DNA from: Adiantum capillus-veneris
Lineage: Eukaryota > Streptophyta > Polypodiopsida > Polypodiales > Pteridaceae
Reading direction: 5' to 3'
Length of the DNA stretch: 64,000 nucleotides
Assembly (NCBI GenBank): GCA_014529385.2
Contig: CM043966.1
Span: 104,233,087-104,297,086 of the forward strand
The position numbers were made by a program, and so were the translations under genes. Of this stretch, positions 1-11,770 are shown piece after piece. Each line of letters opens with the position of its first letter. Positions within the stretch are counted from its first letter, which is position 1. Under the pieces are notes generated by a model, which was given only the letters and a program-made list of their open reading frames with translations, made no database searches and had not been told where the DNA came from.

Positions 1-583
1 CTGTCATCCACATACAATGTATTCCAGTGTCCCATATCATAAAATCTTGATGTATCAGGATATCATTGGTTCACACTTGTCATTCTCATAATCTTCACTC
101 CAATTCCATAAACATTGTCGCGATAGGAAATCATCATATACCAAGTCCAAATCCAATTCCAAATCCACATATAAGTCAAAATCTAAATATCCTGCATTAT
201 ATACCCGGGTAACAAAAGCATACTAAAAATAGTGGTGGCAAGCCACTATAGCGTGATTTTGTGATTTGTGTTGCCTATATCAGTAAATCAATAATGATCA
301 AATGTGTTATCTAAATTGGTGAATCTGCACTAGAGCTGTCTAAACCGGCAAATCAACACTGATATCATTTTAACTAATGAATGTGTTGTTTGTCAATGTG
401 CTACCTACATCAATGAATTTACACTTGTTCTGCCTAAATTGATGAACTTGCGTGTCAGTAGACATGCACGTGGTGCTGCAGCTAGTTAAGCTTCATCTTC
501 TTCTTATCCGTGATTCTTTGCATGAACATACAAAGCCCTTACAACTTGAGGATCATGCCCTCCTTTTTCCCAAAATATCTTGA
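1..583 (-). other. internal region of a minus-strand LTR element, no coding recognised
   Basis: This stretch lies on the internal side of the primer-binding site and LTR at 584-787, so it should be the start of a retrotransposon read on the minus strand that leaves the window at base 1. I saw no gag-like reading frame or zinc knuckle in it. It may be leader sequence or decayed gag. Confidence 0.45.
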
Positions 584-596
584 GGCTCTGATACCA
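584..596 (-). promoter_or_regulatory. primer-binding site (initiator Met tRNA)
   Basis: The minus strand reads TGGTATCAGAGCC, complementary to the 3' end of plant initiator Met tRNA. It sits one base inside the LTR that begins at 598, the expected place for minus-strand DNA priming. Confidence 0.8.
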
Positions 597-597
597 T

Positions 598-787
598 TGT
601 GAGACCTAGGGATCTACCTTGTGTAATCCTCCTCCCTACCTCCCTTTATATAGACTCTTGGGCTCCTAGCCCTAGGCCATAAGTTAGGATCCCCCTATCC
701 ACGTCACTATGCAGTCTGGGGCCTTTGCCTAGGTCCATGACCCCTAGGATTTCCATGGAACTTTCAATATATTACTACTTTATCACA
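598..787 (-). repeat. 5' LTR, 190 bp, copia-like
   Basis: The block has TGTGA...TCACA termini, directly abuts a primer-binding site, and carries a TATA-like CTATATAAAG on the minus strand near 650-659. Its position makes it the 5' LTR of an element running toward base 1. No second copy lies in the window, so the right border rests on the terminal inverted pentamer only. Confidence 0.6.
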
Positions 788-3750
788 TGGAGCCCTACAT
801 AGTGGACTTGAAGAGGGCCTATGAGAAGTGAAGCTCAATCCAAGAAGGTGAAACCGCAAGAATCTTGGATTATACTAGTCAAGCCAAAGTAGTGAATATT
901 ACCAAGGAGATCAAGTGGCCTAAGCACTAAAGCTTCCAATTGAAGGTGAGTCAATGAAATCCAAGGAAAAGAAGCAGATACGGGTCTTCACCCGCAATAT
1001 TGCAGCTACTACCTTCTAAGACATGATTCACAAGATTGCAGAAGAACCCACCCATCTTTCTACCAACACTTCCACTTCACTTCAAATAGACCATCTCGCT
1101 ACATTTTCCAAATCATGCAGTATCGTAAGCTTTCACGAATGCTTTAAAGACAAAGCTACTCATGCTTGTAGACCACGCTTCCTATGTGTTGAACACCCTC
1201 AAGAGCACAAAGAAATCTAGCGGCATCAGTTACTTGGGAGCAATTGAGGTCTTAACCAAAATTGTGTATCATGTTGTGGGAATGGTAGATAATTTTCACC
1301 TACCCCTCATAAGAAAGTTTGTCTTGGAAATCATTATGAGGAGAAAGAAAAAGAGAAGGAGGAGTTTGTAACTCTCATCAAAAGATCAAAGAGAAGAATT
1401 ATTCAGCAATCTGTAGACAACAATGAAGAGAGTGAAGAGGTTGTGTGGAGGATCTTAAGGACCATCCCTCTATAAAACGAACTCCAAACACAGACCTTGA
1501 AGAAGAAAAGAAAAGAGGTCTTGTAATTTTTTGGGTTGTTCAATATTATTCACTTACAATTGTGAGTTTTGCTTTTTTTAAAATAAAAAAAAGAGTAGCC
1601 AAAGGCCCAATCGAGGATCCTAAGGACCAGCCCTCTATAAAGAAATCCAAACATAGACCTTGAAGAAGAAAAGAAAAGAGTAGCCAAAGGCAAGCAAAAG
1701 GTGTAAGAAAGACTAACTAAAAGAACCCGGGTGCCTCCACCTATCTTCATTAAATTTTTTTCAAAAAGGGCAGCTTGACTTCAATGAGATAAACAAGTGT
1801 TTGAAAGAGAAACAGGGATCAGAGGTGATTTTGAAGAATTTTGGTAGTTTGATACTCAAAAGTTGCATGGCAAGAATCCATTGTACACAAACAATGTAGA
1901 TCCACTAGCAGAGGTAGAGGAAATCTATGGGGGAAAAGAGCAAGAAGAGAAGGAGATGGTGAATATGGAAGTATCGGCAAAAAAGAAGCTACAAAAACCT
2001 CTGCTGCAATGGAGGCTCAACAAACCTCTCACAATCCACTGTCTCCCATCCAAGAAAAAATACTAGAGGCTACACCAAAAACTAAATCACCAAAAATGCA
2101 CACTAAATCTGCATTGCAAGAGCAAACATAGAAAATGACAAAGAAAATCATCGAGTATTGACTCCAAGGGAACCACATTGGCTAAAACTAAAGAAAAAAG
2201 AGAAAGAAAAGTCGAGCAAAGAGAAGTTCAAGGGGAGGCTAGCATATCTACGACCAACCAAATGGATTACTTAGAGGACATCAATGATTTTATCAAGCAC
2301 ATCCACTCAATGGTGAAGACTGAAGTATCATCTACACTCTAGAGAGTAGAGAACATTACTGGTCCACAAGGGTCAAACTCAGAAACACTCTACTAGATAA
2401 ATATTGCCATATGCATGATCAACCACAAGAAACTATCAAAGACCTACAAGAGAAAGAGAAAAAGAAAAAATTGAAGATGCAATCTATGGACACAATTGTG
2501 GAACACCTTACATTGGCCACACAAGAAGTTGCAAGAAGTAAATAAGACTCTATTGGATATGAATGCACATGTCCAGTAGCTGCAAACTCAGTTAGAGGTA
2601 GCAAAATCAAGAGTAAAAGACTAGAATGGATTGCTTACAAAACTCAAAGCAAATCCAACCATCTTGACATTGCAAGGTAAAGATTTTTCATATTAGGCCA
2701 TGGAGAGGTAGATTGCTTCCAGAGTTAGCTCCAGTTGAGCTTCAAGGTGAGCAAGGACCCATAGATAATATCAATGTAGAAGTTGGAAAAGGCCTTAAAG
2801 GTAAACATAGAGCAGAAGATAGAGTATATATGGAAGTAAGCAATGTCCTGCAAGCAACAAATATTACATTTTTTCAACGTCACCTAGCTTACTTCCCAAC
2901 AAATCACAAATACGTGACAACAACAATTGCTTCCCTATCTTCTTATGAATTATGAGATTCTACAATTCAAAGAAAGACTAGTGAAAGTCTAACCTATAAA
3001 CAATGCAGAATCACACTCAACTTGGAGGAAGTTTTGGTTGAAGAAGCATCCCATGTGTGTGATATTATTTTCCTAGGTTCCCTCAAAAAGTAGAAGGGAC
3101 CTTACTTTTTTCCAAGTGCCCATAATAAGAAGTTGGGGGAGCCACCATCTCATTTTGAAGAAACACCCTACATGGATCTACCCCATATTGAGTCCACCCA
3201 AAAGTAAAGCTAATGAAGATTACATGTTGAAGACTCTGAAAAAGGAAATTGAAGTCTTCAAGTGAATTTGAGACATTGCCTCTAGCATGTCCATCAAGAT
3301 TGCAAAAATGATTCTCACATGTATACAGACATTTCACCAAGTAGAGTAGAGTGACATGCTCCATGGATAGCCTTCCTTGAAGGTAGTGAGGAGTTTTATG
3401 AATTATTAGATCAACAACCCGATAAATTTATTTACAGTATATTTGCCAGGGTAATGTTTCTATCATCTTACTACATGGAGAAGTTGAAGGAGTCCTTCTA
3501 CATGGGGTCCTTTAGACTAATTATCTTTAGCCCCATGGTAGAAAATATGACTACAAGCTTTGTTGGTTACACAGCCATGCAGTTCATCACCCCAATTGAC
3601 CTACAATTTCTAGCAAAAGCACATAAAAAGTTTCACATCAAGTACTATGAATCCCTCAAAGGTTTTGAAAAAAAAAGTGCAAGGCAAGGAAATCAAATCA
3701 CAATCCAATCGCACGAAGCTGTGTCACGGACAACGCAATCTTCGGGGGGA
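788..3750. other. degenerate sequence without a recognisable gene
   Basis: Only short, unrelated reading frames are present. About 70 bp at 1449-1518 recur at 1614-1683 (aggatc.taaggacca.ccctctata motif), a direct repeat. A 140-codon frame at 3454-3876 (+) is the longest; it has no motif I recognise and no supporting context. The stretch just before 3751 ends in TTCGGGGGGA, which looks like the polypurine tract of a plus-strand LTR element. Confidence 0.5.
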
Positions 3751-3937
3751 TGTTGGAGTCTTGGCATCTCAAGAGAACTACTCAATGTGATCCCATTATT
3801 TAGTTTGGCTTTTAGGTTTTTTGAAAAAATATTCTTCAAAGTCTGGGTAGGTAAATTCACTAAGGTTGCTATATAAGCAACCCTCATCCCCCATTGTATT
3901 ATCATTAGTTCATTGACAATGTTGGTTGGTCACAGTA

Positions 3938-3971
<34 letters not shown>

Positions 3972-4018
3972 ATGATTTTTGCCTTGGTCTATATGCTTCC
4001 GCATCATCAACTTTGACA
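3751..4018 (+). repeat. left LTR, 268 bp
   Basis: Begins TGTTGGAGTC and ends CTTTGACA. It contains TATATAAG near 3870-3878 as a possible TATA element and a CT-rich tract at 3938-3971. It aligns with 5859-6106 along most of its length. Confidence 0.75.
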
Positions 4019-4030
4019 TGGTATCATAGC
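4019..4030 (+). promoter_or_regulatory. primer-binding site (initiator Met tRNA, variant)
   Basis: TGGTATCATAGC follows the LTR end directly and differs from the usual initiator-Met site at one base. Confidence 0.7.
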
Positions 4031-5849
4031 TTACTACTCCATGAAATTGGGCAAGGCGGTCCCTGAAGAAGAGAAGAACCCAAAGATCCTTTCCTTGCTG
4101 GCATCATCACTTCTTCCCTCCATTCCCTCTACAACAGCCTCTCAAAATATTGGGCGTTAGTCCCCCTATCAGTGTCGTCTTCTCTCCTTGTCTCCAAGTA
4201 GAATTTTAAAACATTGGGCATTGATTTTCTCTAGTGTCACTTTGGACATGCCGGGCATTTCAAATGCTCATCGCAAAGCTACCCTCGATAGTGCACACGA
4301 CCTCCTCCGAGTGTGTTTTGAAATGCAGCAAGGAGTGACAATGAACCTAGCATGGAGTTTTGAGGTGCATGAGGTAAAAGGGAGTTTCTCGGCAGTGTGT
4401 TTCAAAACAATAGCAGAGGTGACATGGGCGGAGCTGAGTTCTCTCCTACATTTTGATATGCTATTTTTGACAAGGCCATGTAGGATGAAAACCCTCTCCC
4501 CATTGTAGCTATGACACCCCCCCTTTCCACTCATAAACTCAGCGTTTATAAATGCTTTAGATGTGAAAGATTATGGTGGTTAGGGGTGGCGAGAGGGAAA
4601 AGTTCCATGGCTTGGAAGGAGGTATTCTCGAGTAGTATTTGGAAAATGGCTTCCAAAACTTCTTGAAGGTGCTTGGGATGCCTTGAGGATGAATTTTGGA
4701 GTAGCCTTGGGAAGGTGACTTGCAAGAGCCCATAAAGGGCCCGTGTTGATCCTTCAAGAGCGTCTTGGAAGGTGGGATTAGGGAGCCCTCTGTGCAGTTA
4801 TCCTAGAGTGGTTTGGTCCAAAGCCACTTTTGTGCAAAGACTTGGAAGCTTAGTGGAGTGGCTTAGCGGAATTTTGTGGCCCCTTGGAGTCCAAGAAGGA
4901 GCACCACCTATAGATATTTCAACTTCAATAAAGCCCCACCTTGATCAAGCGCCCACAACCATAACCTAAACCAACAAACCGCAATGGATAGTAGATCAAC
5001 CATTCAATTAGCTACCTATTCTTTGACAGTGTTCTCAAGAAAATTGGCAATTTGTCTAGGTAAGGGTTTTGAAGCCAAAAGAAAATGGTCAAGTTCACTA
5101 GAGAACACAGGCAAAGGCATGCTTGACAAGGATGATAGTACCAGTAATCAGTTAGCTGCCTCAATACCCATGAGGTACGACCACAATTGTTATGAATGTG
5201 ACTAGATGCTTTGTTTGGATTGGGATCCTGAAGCCAAAGGCAAAAGCAGGAACTCACAGATAGACAAATACAAAAGCAAGCAAGACAAAGACTACGATAA
5301 TAAAGATTTGATAGAGGATATTGGCATGGCACATGTGCGGCAGCCATAATGGCCGCAACATTAGATTTCTAGTCAAATGGAAGTTGTCGCCTCTAGATTC
5401 ATTCTGAGAGAGTCTTGTGAGTGGCATAGAGGGGCAAACAGTGTTTCATATAATTCTTTTGGACCTTTGTGTTGGGGTTCAAGTTATCAGTGTTTGGACA
5501 CATAGGTTGGAGCTCAATGCACATACGTCTTGTACAAAACCAATTAGATGTACCTAGAACACTATGGATGAGTGAACCAATCCATTGTTGTTGGTAAAAT
5601 TATGGATAGAATGTGTTTCAAACTTCATTATCTAGAGATTATTCTCAGACATGATGTGTTCATAGTTCATGAATGGGGATTTTTGGACATAGTGTGGTCT
5701 ACAGTTCAATTTTTCAAAAGGCAACCAATGCTCAAGATGGAATTCTTCTTAGAGGAAAAGTTGAGGGAAGAAAATCTAAGGTGTATCGAGTGGATTGTAC
5801 AACTGCTAGGTATACACTTGGTCTCACTATTGATATGCACTATGAGTTG

Positions 5850-5858
5850 CAAAGAGGG
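5850..5858 (+). promoter_or_regulatory. polypurine tract
   Basis: CAAAGAGGG lies immediately before the right LTR, where plus-strand priming is expected. Confidence 0.55.
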
Positions 5859-6106
5859 TGTTAGAGTTTTGGAATCTCAAGTGAATTGCCCAATGTAATC
5901 CCATTATTTAGTTTGGCTTTTAGGTATTTATTTTACTTATTTGTCAAAGTTCGGGTAGGCAAATTCACTGCGGTTGCTATATAAGCCACCCTTAGCCCCC
6001 ATTGTATTATCATCAGCTCATTGCCAAAATTGGTTGGTTTGTAGTATCTCTCTCTCTCGTGCTTTCTCCCCTTCGTCTATACGGTTCCTCATTGTTGACT
6101 TTGACG
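5859..6106 (+). repeat. right LTR, about 248 bp
   Basis: Begins TGTTAGAG and aligns with the left LTR through the TATATAAG and CT-rich parts. The terminal CA appears as CG and runs into a G tract, so the exact end is uncertain. Confidence 0.7.
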
Positions 6107-6139
6107 CGGGGGGGGGGAGGGGGTGGGGGTGGGGGTGTT
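6107..6139 (+). other. G-rich tract, potential G-quadruplex
   Basis: A run of ten or more G followed by several G4-G5 blocks separated by single A or T. It begins at the outer edge of the right LTR. Confidence 0.7.
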
Positions 6140-7277
6140 ACCCACATTGCTAACATTGGAGCCTATGTAACAGTCTATGATGTAAATTTTCATATTTTTT
6201 GAGCAATCTAGACATCTATAGCCCAAAGCCTTTGTCATTTATTGATTCTTCGATTAACAATGTAAAATACTATGTGATTATGGGCTAGTAAAGCGGGGCT
6301 AAATGCTTCAGATTGTATCTATGGACCCCTAGGCTATAGAAGAGCTAGAAAATTACACATTTTTAATCCACCTAAGGTATAAAATTCCATTTTTGTGAAA
6401 CTTAAGAGAGTTTTCTTGGATAATAAGAGAACAAAGTTTCTGCAAAGCACTATGTACTCTCCTTATTCTTTCTCAAGATCACAACTCCCTCATAAAGTGT
6501 CCGTTTGAAGTATCGCCTACTTTGTCACATTCACAAGTGAAATCTCTTCACAACATTATAAGTCTCTTGCAAAAAAAGTGTATCTCTTTTTTGTCTAACC
6601 TCCTTTTAAATCTTCTCATAATTCAAGATTTACATAACAATAATGCATTTACATAGGAGGGGTGTTGGGGCATCATTGGTAAGCTTAAAGGTGCACTTGG
6701 AGTCAAAGTACTTAGGTCAAATATGCCATGTAGATAATAAGCATGATTTTGGCAAGTGGTCAAAAGGGGGATCTGAGGGCATGGATATGTGTCTTTAGGC
6801 ATTGCCTACCCAACCCCTGAGGAGATTTGTTGCGTTTGTACCATGTTTGCTTAATGAATTGACAAGATTTTCTTGTGGGTGTTCTAGTTAGTGTTTTTTA
6901 CCTGACATGTAATTGAGTATGGATTCAAGTAGATAGGTATTGAGTGAGTTTTCCAAGAGCCTATAAATTCTTGTAGCCTCCATGCACTAATCGAGTCAAG
7001 CCCATTCCGTATGCAGTCACCAAAATTTTTACCTCAAAAGAATGCCATCTTGAGCACCATTTGCCTCATAGAAACTTGAACTTTAGATTACACTGTGTTT
7101 AAGAATCCCTATTCGTGAGCTATGAACATATCACATCCAAAATTTTCTAGATAATGAAATTTAAAACACATCCTATCCACAATCTAACCAAGAACAATGG
7201 ATATATGAATGTGGGGTTTTCAATGTTTCAAAATCTCAGTGTTGGGTTGTTGCCACTTTTTAATGGACCCCACTTGC
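6140..7277. other. no gene seen
   Basis: AT-rich sequence with only short frames. Its last 80 or so bases (from about 7200) recur in inverted orientation at 48353-48440, beside the other copy of the 300-bp inverted-repeat unit. Confidence 0.5.
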
Positions 7278-7281
7278 ATCT

Positions 7282-7581
7282 GGGTGAAAGCATGTTAACG
7301 TGTCGCGCTTTTTGTGCTAGTTAGCATTTTCAAGTTAGAACATCTTTAAAAAGTTGGACACTCAAAAAAAAATTCAATAAAATTTTTACAAATAATATCA
7401 AAACTTGTCGGAGGTTGTACATTTGGATTCCTTGTTTCAAGAGCTTTCTATCGATACATCATACGTCATAGATCTTGGAGATGTAGCTCGTGTTATTGTA
7501 CTAGTAAGCATATGTGAAAATTGTGCTGGTTAGCATTTTTTGGGACATGAAAAAGTGTGACATTTTAACATGCTTTCACCT
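7282..7581. mobile_element. MITE-like unit with terminal inverted repeats, copy 1
   Basis: About 300 bp bounded by GGGTGAAAGCATGTTAA and its inverse complement; the similarity of the ends runs for roughly 28 bp. ATCT flanks both ends (7278-7281, 7582-7585), a possible 4-bp target duplication. There is no coding capacity. A second copy lies inverted at 48050-48348. The superfamily is not clear from these ends. Confidence 0.65.
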
Positions 7582-7589
7582 ATCTTCAA

Positions 7590-9188
7590 TCCCATTTCGT
7601 GGAGCAGGCACTGTGAGTGAAGGCACTCCAGAGACTACATGTGGAGTAGGTATTGGCATTGGGCTTCGCGATAGGAAGCCCTTCAGTTCCAAGTTTGGTA
7701 CAATGTTCTGCCATGTGGTGGCCCAAAGTTCATATGTGTGGCCCTAGGTATAGTAGATGTTGGATGTGACATGCTAATGCTAGCTGGTATGGTCCCATTG
7801 AAATAAGAGCTTGGGTGTTGTGGTTGTGGAGCATAGGTTGTTGAAACAATGGGAAGGGTAGGGGCTACATGAGTATGAGGAGCCATAGGTGTATACGATT
7901 GGTACACACTTGTAGGTACTGTTGCAGGCATTGAGCTACCATGTAGTGGTATGCTTTACTAATGAGGTCCATAGCGCGTTTCTTGGCATGCCCATCATTG
8001 GGGTAGGCATGGTAGACGTGGTGTCATCAAGGGAAAGATGAGATAGATTTGGAAAAGTAAAACTACTACTTGTTGGTTCAGACTGTACCAAAACTCCAGG
8101 CGACACAATATATGAAGGGTCCATTGGAGTCACTAAAGGTGTTTCCATCTGTGATAGTGTCGGCTGTCTAGCCTTGCCCATATCCAAGAATCTCATAAGT
8201 CCTGTTGAAGGAATGTTAATCCCTCGGTTTTTCCACTCCGATTGGATGATGCTAAGGATGACATGGCAGACCGTCTGTTGCTTCTCCTCTACATTTGTGG
8301 CACTAGAAGTAGACTTTACAACTTCTAACCAACCTATATGATATGTGTAATCCATGTACAGGAGAGTCAAGGTTTTAGTTTGTAGGTCATATTCCCAATT
8401 TTCGTTGAGAAATAGCCCTTCTAGGCCTGACGTACTAGAGGTTTCCCTTGAGGTGGAAGCATTATTGTTCCCCACAGTTTGATCCACATTTGCCTACTAA
8501 CTCAGGAGCACTCAATTTCTCGATTTCTGTGCTTGTTTGCCCAGGGGTCTTTCCCTTCATGGCTCGGTGTTGTTCTAGGAAACTCTCCATTTCCCTCTCC
8601 CTAGCCGCTTGCATATAGCAGTCAACTTCTTGCACCTCCGCAAGACTCCTACCATCGGGTCGTAGAACTTCTAGGAGTGATTTCTTTGTAGGGTTTTTCC
8701 TGAAAGGCCAGGATATCGACGTGGAAACTCTTGGGGATTATAGGCTCCCCCTGAGATACCAAAGGTGAATCTACCTCTCCCTCACCTTCGTTAACTTCAC
8801 TAGCCACATGTTCAAAGCGAGTTGCTCTACTAAAGGTTTCTATAAAGATACTAAACACACTAGATCCAGGTTGTGGGCCCCAGTCATGTACATTTTTGTT
8901 TACTTTCTCAGGGTTTGGTGTAGGATGCCCTTCCATAATATCGTAGTCAGATGAAGAGTCACTAGCCGCTATGTTTGGGTCTTGGTTTGTACTACCTTGG
9001 GTCCTTGCTGAGGGACTGGGACCTAAGGTAGGTGGGTATTGAGAACCCACGTAAGTCAAAGTGCTCGCTAGTTGCTCGGCCTCTAGCACACAACCAGAGC
9101 GCAGATGCATGTGCCTTTGGTACCCTACAAGCATTGGCAAATTCCCTCGAAGTACATTGCAACACCTTACCAATAGAAAATAATACAC
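7590..9188 (-). pseudogene. gag of a Ty3/gypsy element, broken
   Basis: Two long minus-strand frames (9188-8649 and 8487-7936) lie in different phases and are joined by a stretch with stop codons that still reads as protein. The N-terminal part has an MHLRSG motif like the start of many plant gypsy gag proteins, followed by acidic and Ser/Pro-rich sequence; no zinc knuckle is visible. The start lies about 120 bases from a primer-binding site at 9311-9330, which supports gag identity. Frameshift and stops make it non-functional. The 3' side is cut by the inverted-repeat unit at 7282-7581. Confidence 0.55.
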
Positions 9189-9310
9189 TAGAGCAAAAAC
9201 AAAGTTTACAAATCCTTCTGAACAGTCACAACCTTCTTTCTCTACCTTTCCTACATCTCAAATTGCACCACAAAGCAACATAAAGTGCTATTCGAGCTTA
9301 GTGCAAGGCG

Positions 9311-9330
9311 TTTCCCTGGCAGCGGAGCCA
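9311..9330 (-). promoter_or_regulatory. gypsy-type primer-binding site (TGGCNCCGNTGCC class)
   Basis: The minus strand reads TGGCTCCGCTGCCAGGGAAA, close to the site used by Athila/Tat-type plant gypsy elements (commonly assigned to Asp tRNA). Four bases separate it from the inferred LTR edge at 9335. Confidence 0.65.
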
Positions 9331-9334
9331 AAAA

Positions 9335-9567
9335 TGTGTACATCTGTCGCACGAGTCAAAGCAAGGGACTTGCCGTAGACTGTGTATGAGCCACAAACGG
9401 CTGCAAGCACACAACCAGATTAATCTAGCAAGCTCAAGAGAGCAAGGGTGTGTCATTTACTGCCCTACGCCTGCCTTCGTGGAGGATTCCTCACCACAAA
9501 GTTAGAGGGGGCTACCGCCGTGCCGCACTCAACTGCCTCGCTGCCGCCATGCCGTCGCAATGCTTGA

Positions 9568-9628
<61 letters not shown>

Positions 9629-9860
9629 CTCTCTCTCTCTCTCTCACGCATACACAAAACACACAAGGAGATAAAGAAGAAGATGGATATGGAGCAAAAG
9701 CATTCTTCAATTGCACAAATGAGAGAATGAGTGATTTTAGGTTTAGGTGACTTTTACATGAGCTCACCCATTCACACTTGGGTGCCCATGCTTAGCCAAC
9801 TAACACTTGAATGTTCCAGTTAGAGTGCACCTCTCATCCGTGATCACTCTTACCCTTTCC
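9335..9860 (-). repeat. 5' LTR of the gypsy gag element, outer border uncertain
   Basis: The block begins TGTGTACATC next to the primer site and contains the (CA)n(CT)n microsatellite at 9569-9645. There is no second copy in the window, so the outer end is not defined; the gypsy protease scrap at 9863 sets an upper limit. Confidence 0.4.
9569..9645. repeat. (CA)n(CT)n compound microsatellite
   Basis: Uninterrupted CA dinucleotides from 9569 to about 9624, then CT to 9645. The open frames across it are dinucleotide translation artefacts. Confidence 0.95.
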
Positions 9861-9862
9861 TA

Positions 9863-10189
9863 TTGGACCTACAAGCCCGACCCATGACTACAAGAAGTGG
9901 ACGCTGGTGGTTAGCACAAAGCTATTCGAAGCATTCAATCAAGGCTATAGTATGGACAATCATACTTGTACAAATTAACCAATATTTCTATCCACATAAG
10001 CTTTATGTGATAGAAGATAGACCAATGCAATATTTATTATTACTCGGTCAACCATGGCAAAGAGCGTACAATGTACAGATTGATTGGAGCTTTGATACAA
10101 TCAACATTCAACATGCAAAGAAAAGCCAAGTGGTTCTATTTTTTTCACACAAAGCTCATAAAAGCGATGAAGGAGCTTCTAGTGAATAA
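9863..10189 (+). pseudogene. Ty3/gypsy protease-region fragment
   Basis: A 108-codon frame with the stretch YLLLLGQPWQRAYNVQIDW. It resembles the LLGRPW segment that ends the aspartic protease domain in plant gypsy polyproteins. The active-site Asp segment is absent. It is on the strand opposite to the gag at 7590-9188, so the two are either different insertions or rearranged. Confidence 0.5.
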
Positions 10190-10233
10190 TGCAGAAGAAG
10201 CCACCAATGAGATGCCCTGATGCAGCAACAGAT

Positions 10234-10729
10234 TGTTCCTTCACGAAGAGGAAATTAGAGTAAGTTCTCCATCATTCTAGCATCATAGATTGGCTAACCT
10301 TGTTCCCACATGGTTAATAGGTGTTGATTTTGAAACTCAACAGATACATCTTTAAAGGTTCTTAAGAATGTCGCTCCAACTTTAATGGTTTTGCATGGGC
10401 CGCATGGTAGATGTAGTGAATTGGAAAAGAGAACCTCTTCCTTTTGAGGAAATATTGGTTGGGTAGGTTAGCTCTTCCTTGACCTACCTAGTCATTCGAA
10501 GGCTAGCTCAAACTTGACCTACCTAGTCATTCGAAGCATGAGGATGTGGTGGGTTGCTACATTAGTACTTTGTTGGCTAGCTATTGGAGCGCTTGTAAGA
10601 GAGTATGACAAACTAGTAGGGTACAAAGGTTAACCAGAAAGAGATGTAAATTGAGTTGGATTATTATAAGAAATCGGACATTATCTCAAGTAAAGGAATA
10701 TTGGCAACATTGCAATGGCAGAGCTGTCA
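10234..10729 (+). repeat. dispersed repeat, solo-LTR-like, copy 1
   Basis: About 496 bp with TG...CA ends (TGTTCCTTC...GCTGTCA) that recurs at 49069-49530. This copy has an extra internal duplication of about 35 bp containing CTACCTAGTCATTCGAAG. It abuts the truncated start of copia element A. A solo LTR is one reading, but no primer site or target duplication confirms it. Confidence 0.55.
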
Positions 10730-10777
10730 TAGCAAAACACAAGGAGGAGCATCTTCTAGCAGGGAACCTACAAAAAA

Positions 10778-11749
10778 ATGGATTTGGAAGAAAAAAGAGC
10801 ACTTATCTTCTCCGCCAACTGTAAAACCAATGAAGGATGCAAGTATTGTCGGAAATCGGGACATGCCATTGAGGAATGTAGAAAGCTTGCAAAGCGTAAT
10901 GATAAGAAGAAGCAATCGGGCATGTCTATCATTGACAACACAAGTAATGCAAAGGATGATGAAGCTAACCTTGCTCAAATTGTTTGGTCTTGTGTTGTTA
11001 CATGCACATATGATTCTTCATTACATTCTACATGTATGACAGTGCATGAGGATGATCTTGATTGGTACTTTGATAGTGGTGCTTCCAAGCACATAACATC
11101 ATGTAAGAAGTTTTTTGTGTCCTTGCAAGATGCACCAAAGGGGGGGCATGTTGTTTGCGCAAATAATGCCTCTTACCCTATCAATGGAGTTGGGAACATA
11201 AAGCTTACGGCTGCAAATGGGGGTGTTGTGACTCTCAAGAATTCCTTGTATGTGCCAGGCATAAAGAAGAACTTGCTTTCGGTTCCTACCATTGCCTCTT
11301 CGGGTCTTCATGTACATTTTGTGGATGCCAAATGTATGGTTCATGACTGCAGCAATGGTGATGTTATTGTTATGTCTGGGAAGTTATGCAATGGCTTGTA
11401 TCCCATGGATACTTATGAGAGACATGCATCAAATGCCTTGCCTGTTCGTACTCCTTCTATGACTGAAACGGAGTTATGGCATGCACGTTTTGGTCATTTA
11501 CACTTCAATAGCTTGGTCTATTTACAAAAGCGTGATATGGTTGTTGGTTTGCCCACACTTGGCTCCATTGAGAAGCATGCTTGTGAAGGTTGTATACTTG
11601 GCAAAATGCATCGTGCCTCTTTTCTGAAGGATGGTTCTATTCATGCTACTTGGCAAAATGCATCGTGCCTCTTTTCTGAAGGATGGTTCTATTCAAGCAT
11701 GCTTGTGAAGGTTGTATACTTGGCAAAATGCATCGTGCCTCTTTTCTGA
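10778..11749 (+). pseudogene. copia A gag C-terminus, protease and integrase zinc domain
   Basis: A 323-codon frame. A CCHC knuckle (CKYCRKSGHAIEEC) lies at about residues 22-35. The aspartic protease active site WYFDSGASKHITS lies at about 100. The GAG-pre-integrase/zinc region has LWHARFGHLHF and CEGCILGKM, with the His and Cys ligands preserved. The last 50 or so residues are out-of-register reading of a local triplication. Upstream gag sequence exists in another frame for a short distance only. The protein would be cleaved from a copia polyprotein. Confidence 0.85.
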
Positions 11750-11770
11750 AGGATGGTTCTATTCATGCTA
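11598..11770 (+). repeat. three copies of a ~50-bp segment inside integrase
   Basis: The segment ACTTGGCAAAATGCATCG...GGTTCTATTCA starts near 11598, 11649 and 11719; between the second and third copies a further piece (GTGAAGGTTGTATACTTGG) is also duplicated. This insertion disrupts the integrase frame. Confidence 0.85.

Larger units (their letters stand above)
3751..6106 (+). mobile_element. short-LTR retrotransposon without coding capacity (TRIM/LARD-like)
   Basis: Two related direct repeats (3751-4018 and 5859-6106) flank about 1.84 kb. An initiator-Met primer site follows the left repeat and a purine tract precedes the right one, giving plus orientation. The interior shows no gag, protease, RT or integrase motifs, so it would depend on another element. 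The left LTR is itself preceded by a purine tract, so it may instead be shared by two elements in tandem. No clean target duplication is visible, because the right flank is a G run. Confidence 0.65.

Noticed and set aside
9450-9767. ORFs rich in His/Thr or Val/Cys across 9569-9645
   Set aside because: Dinucleotide microsatellite translation.
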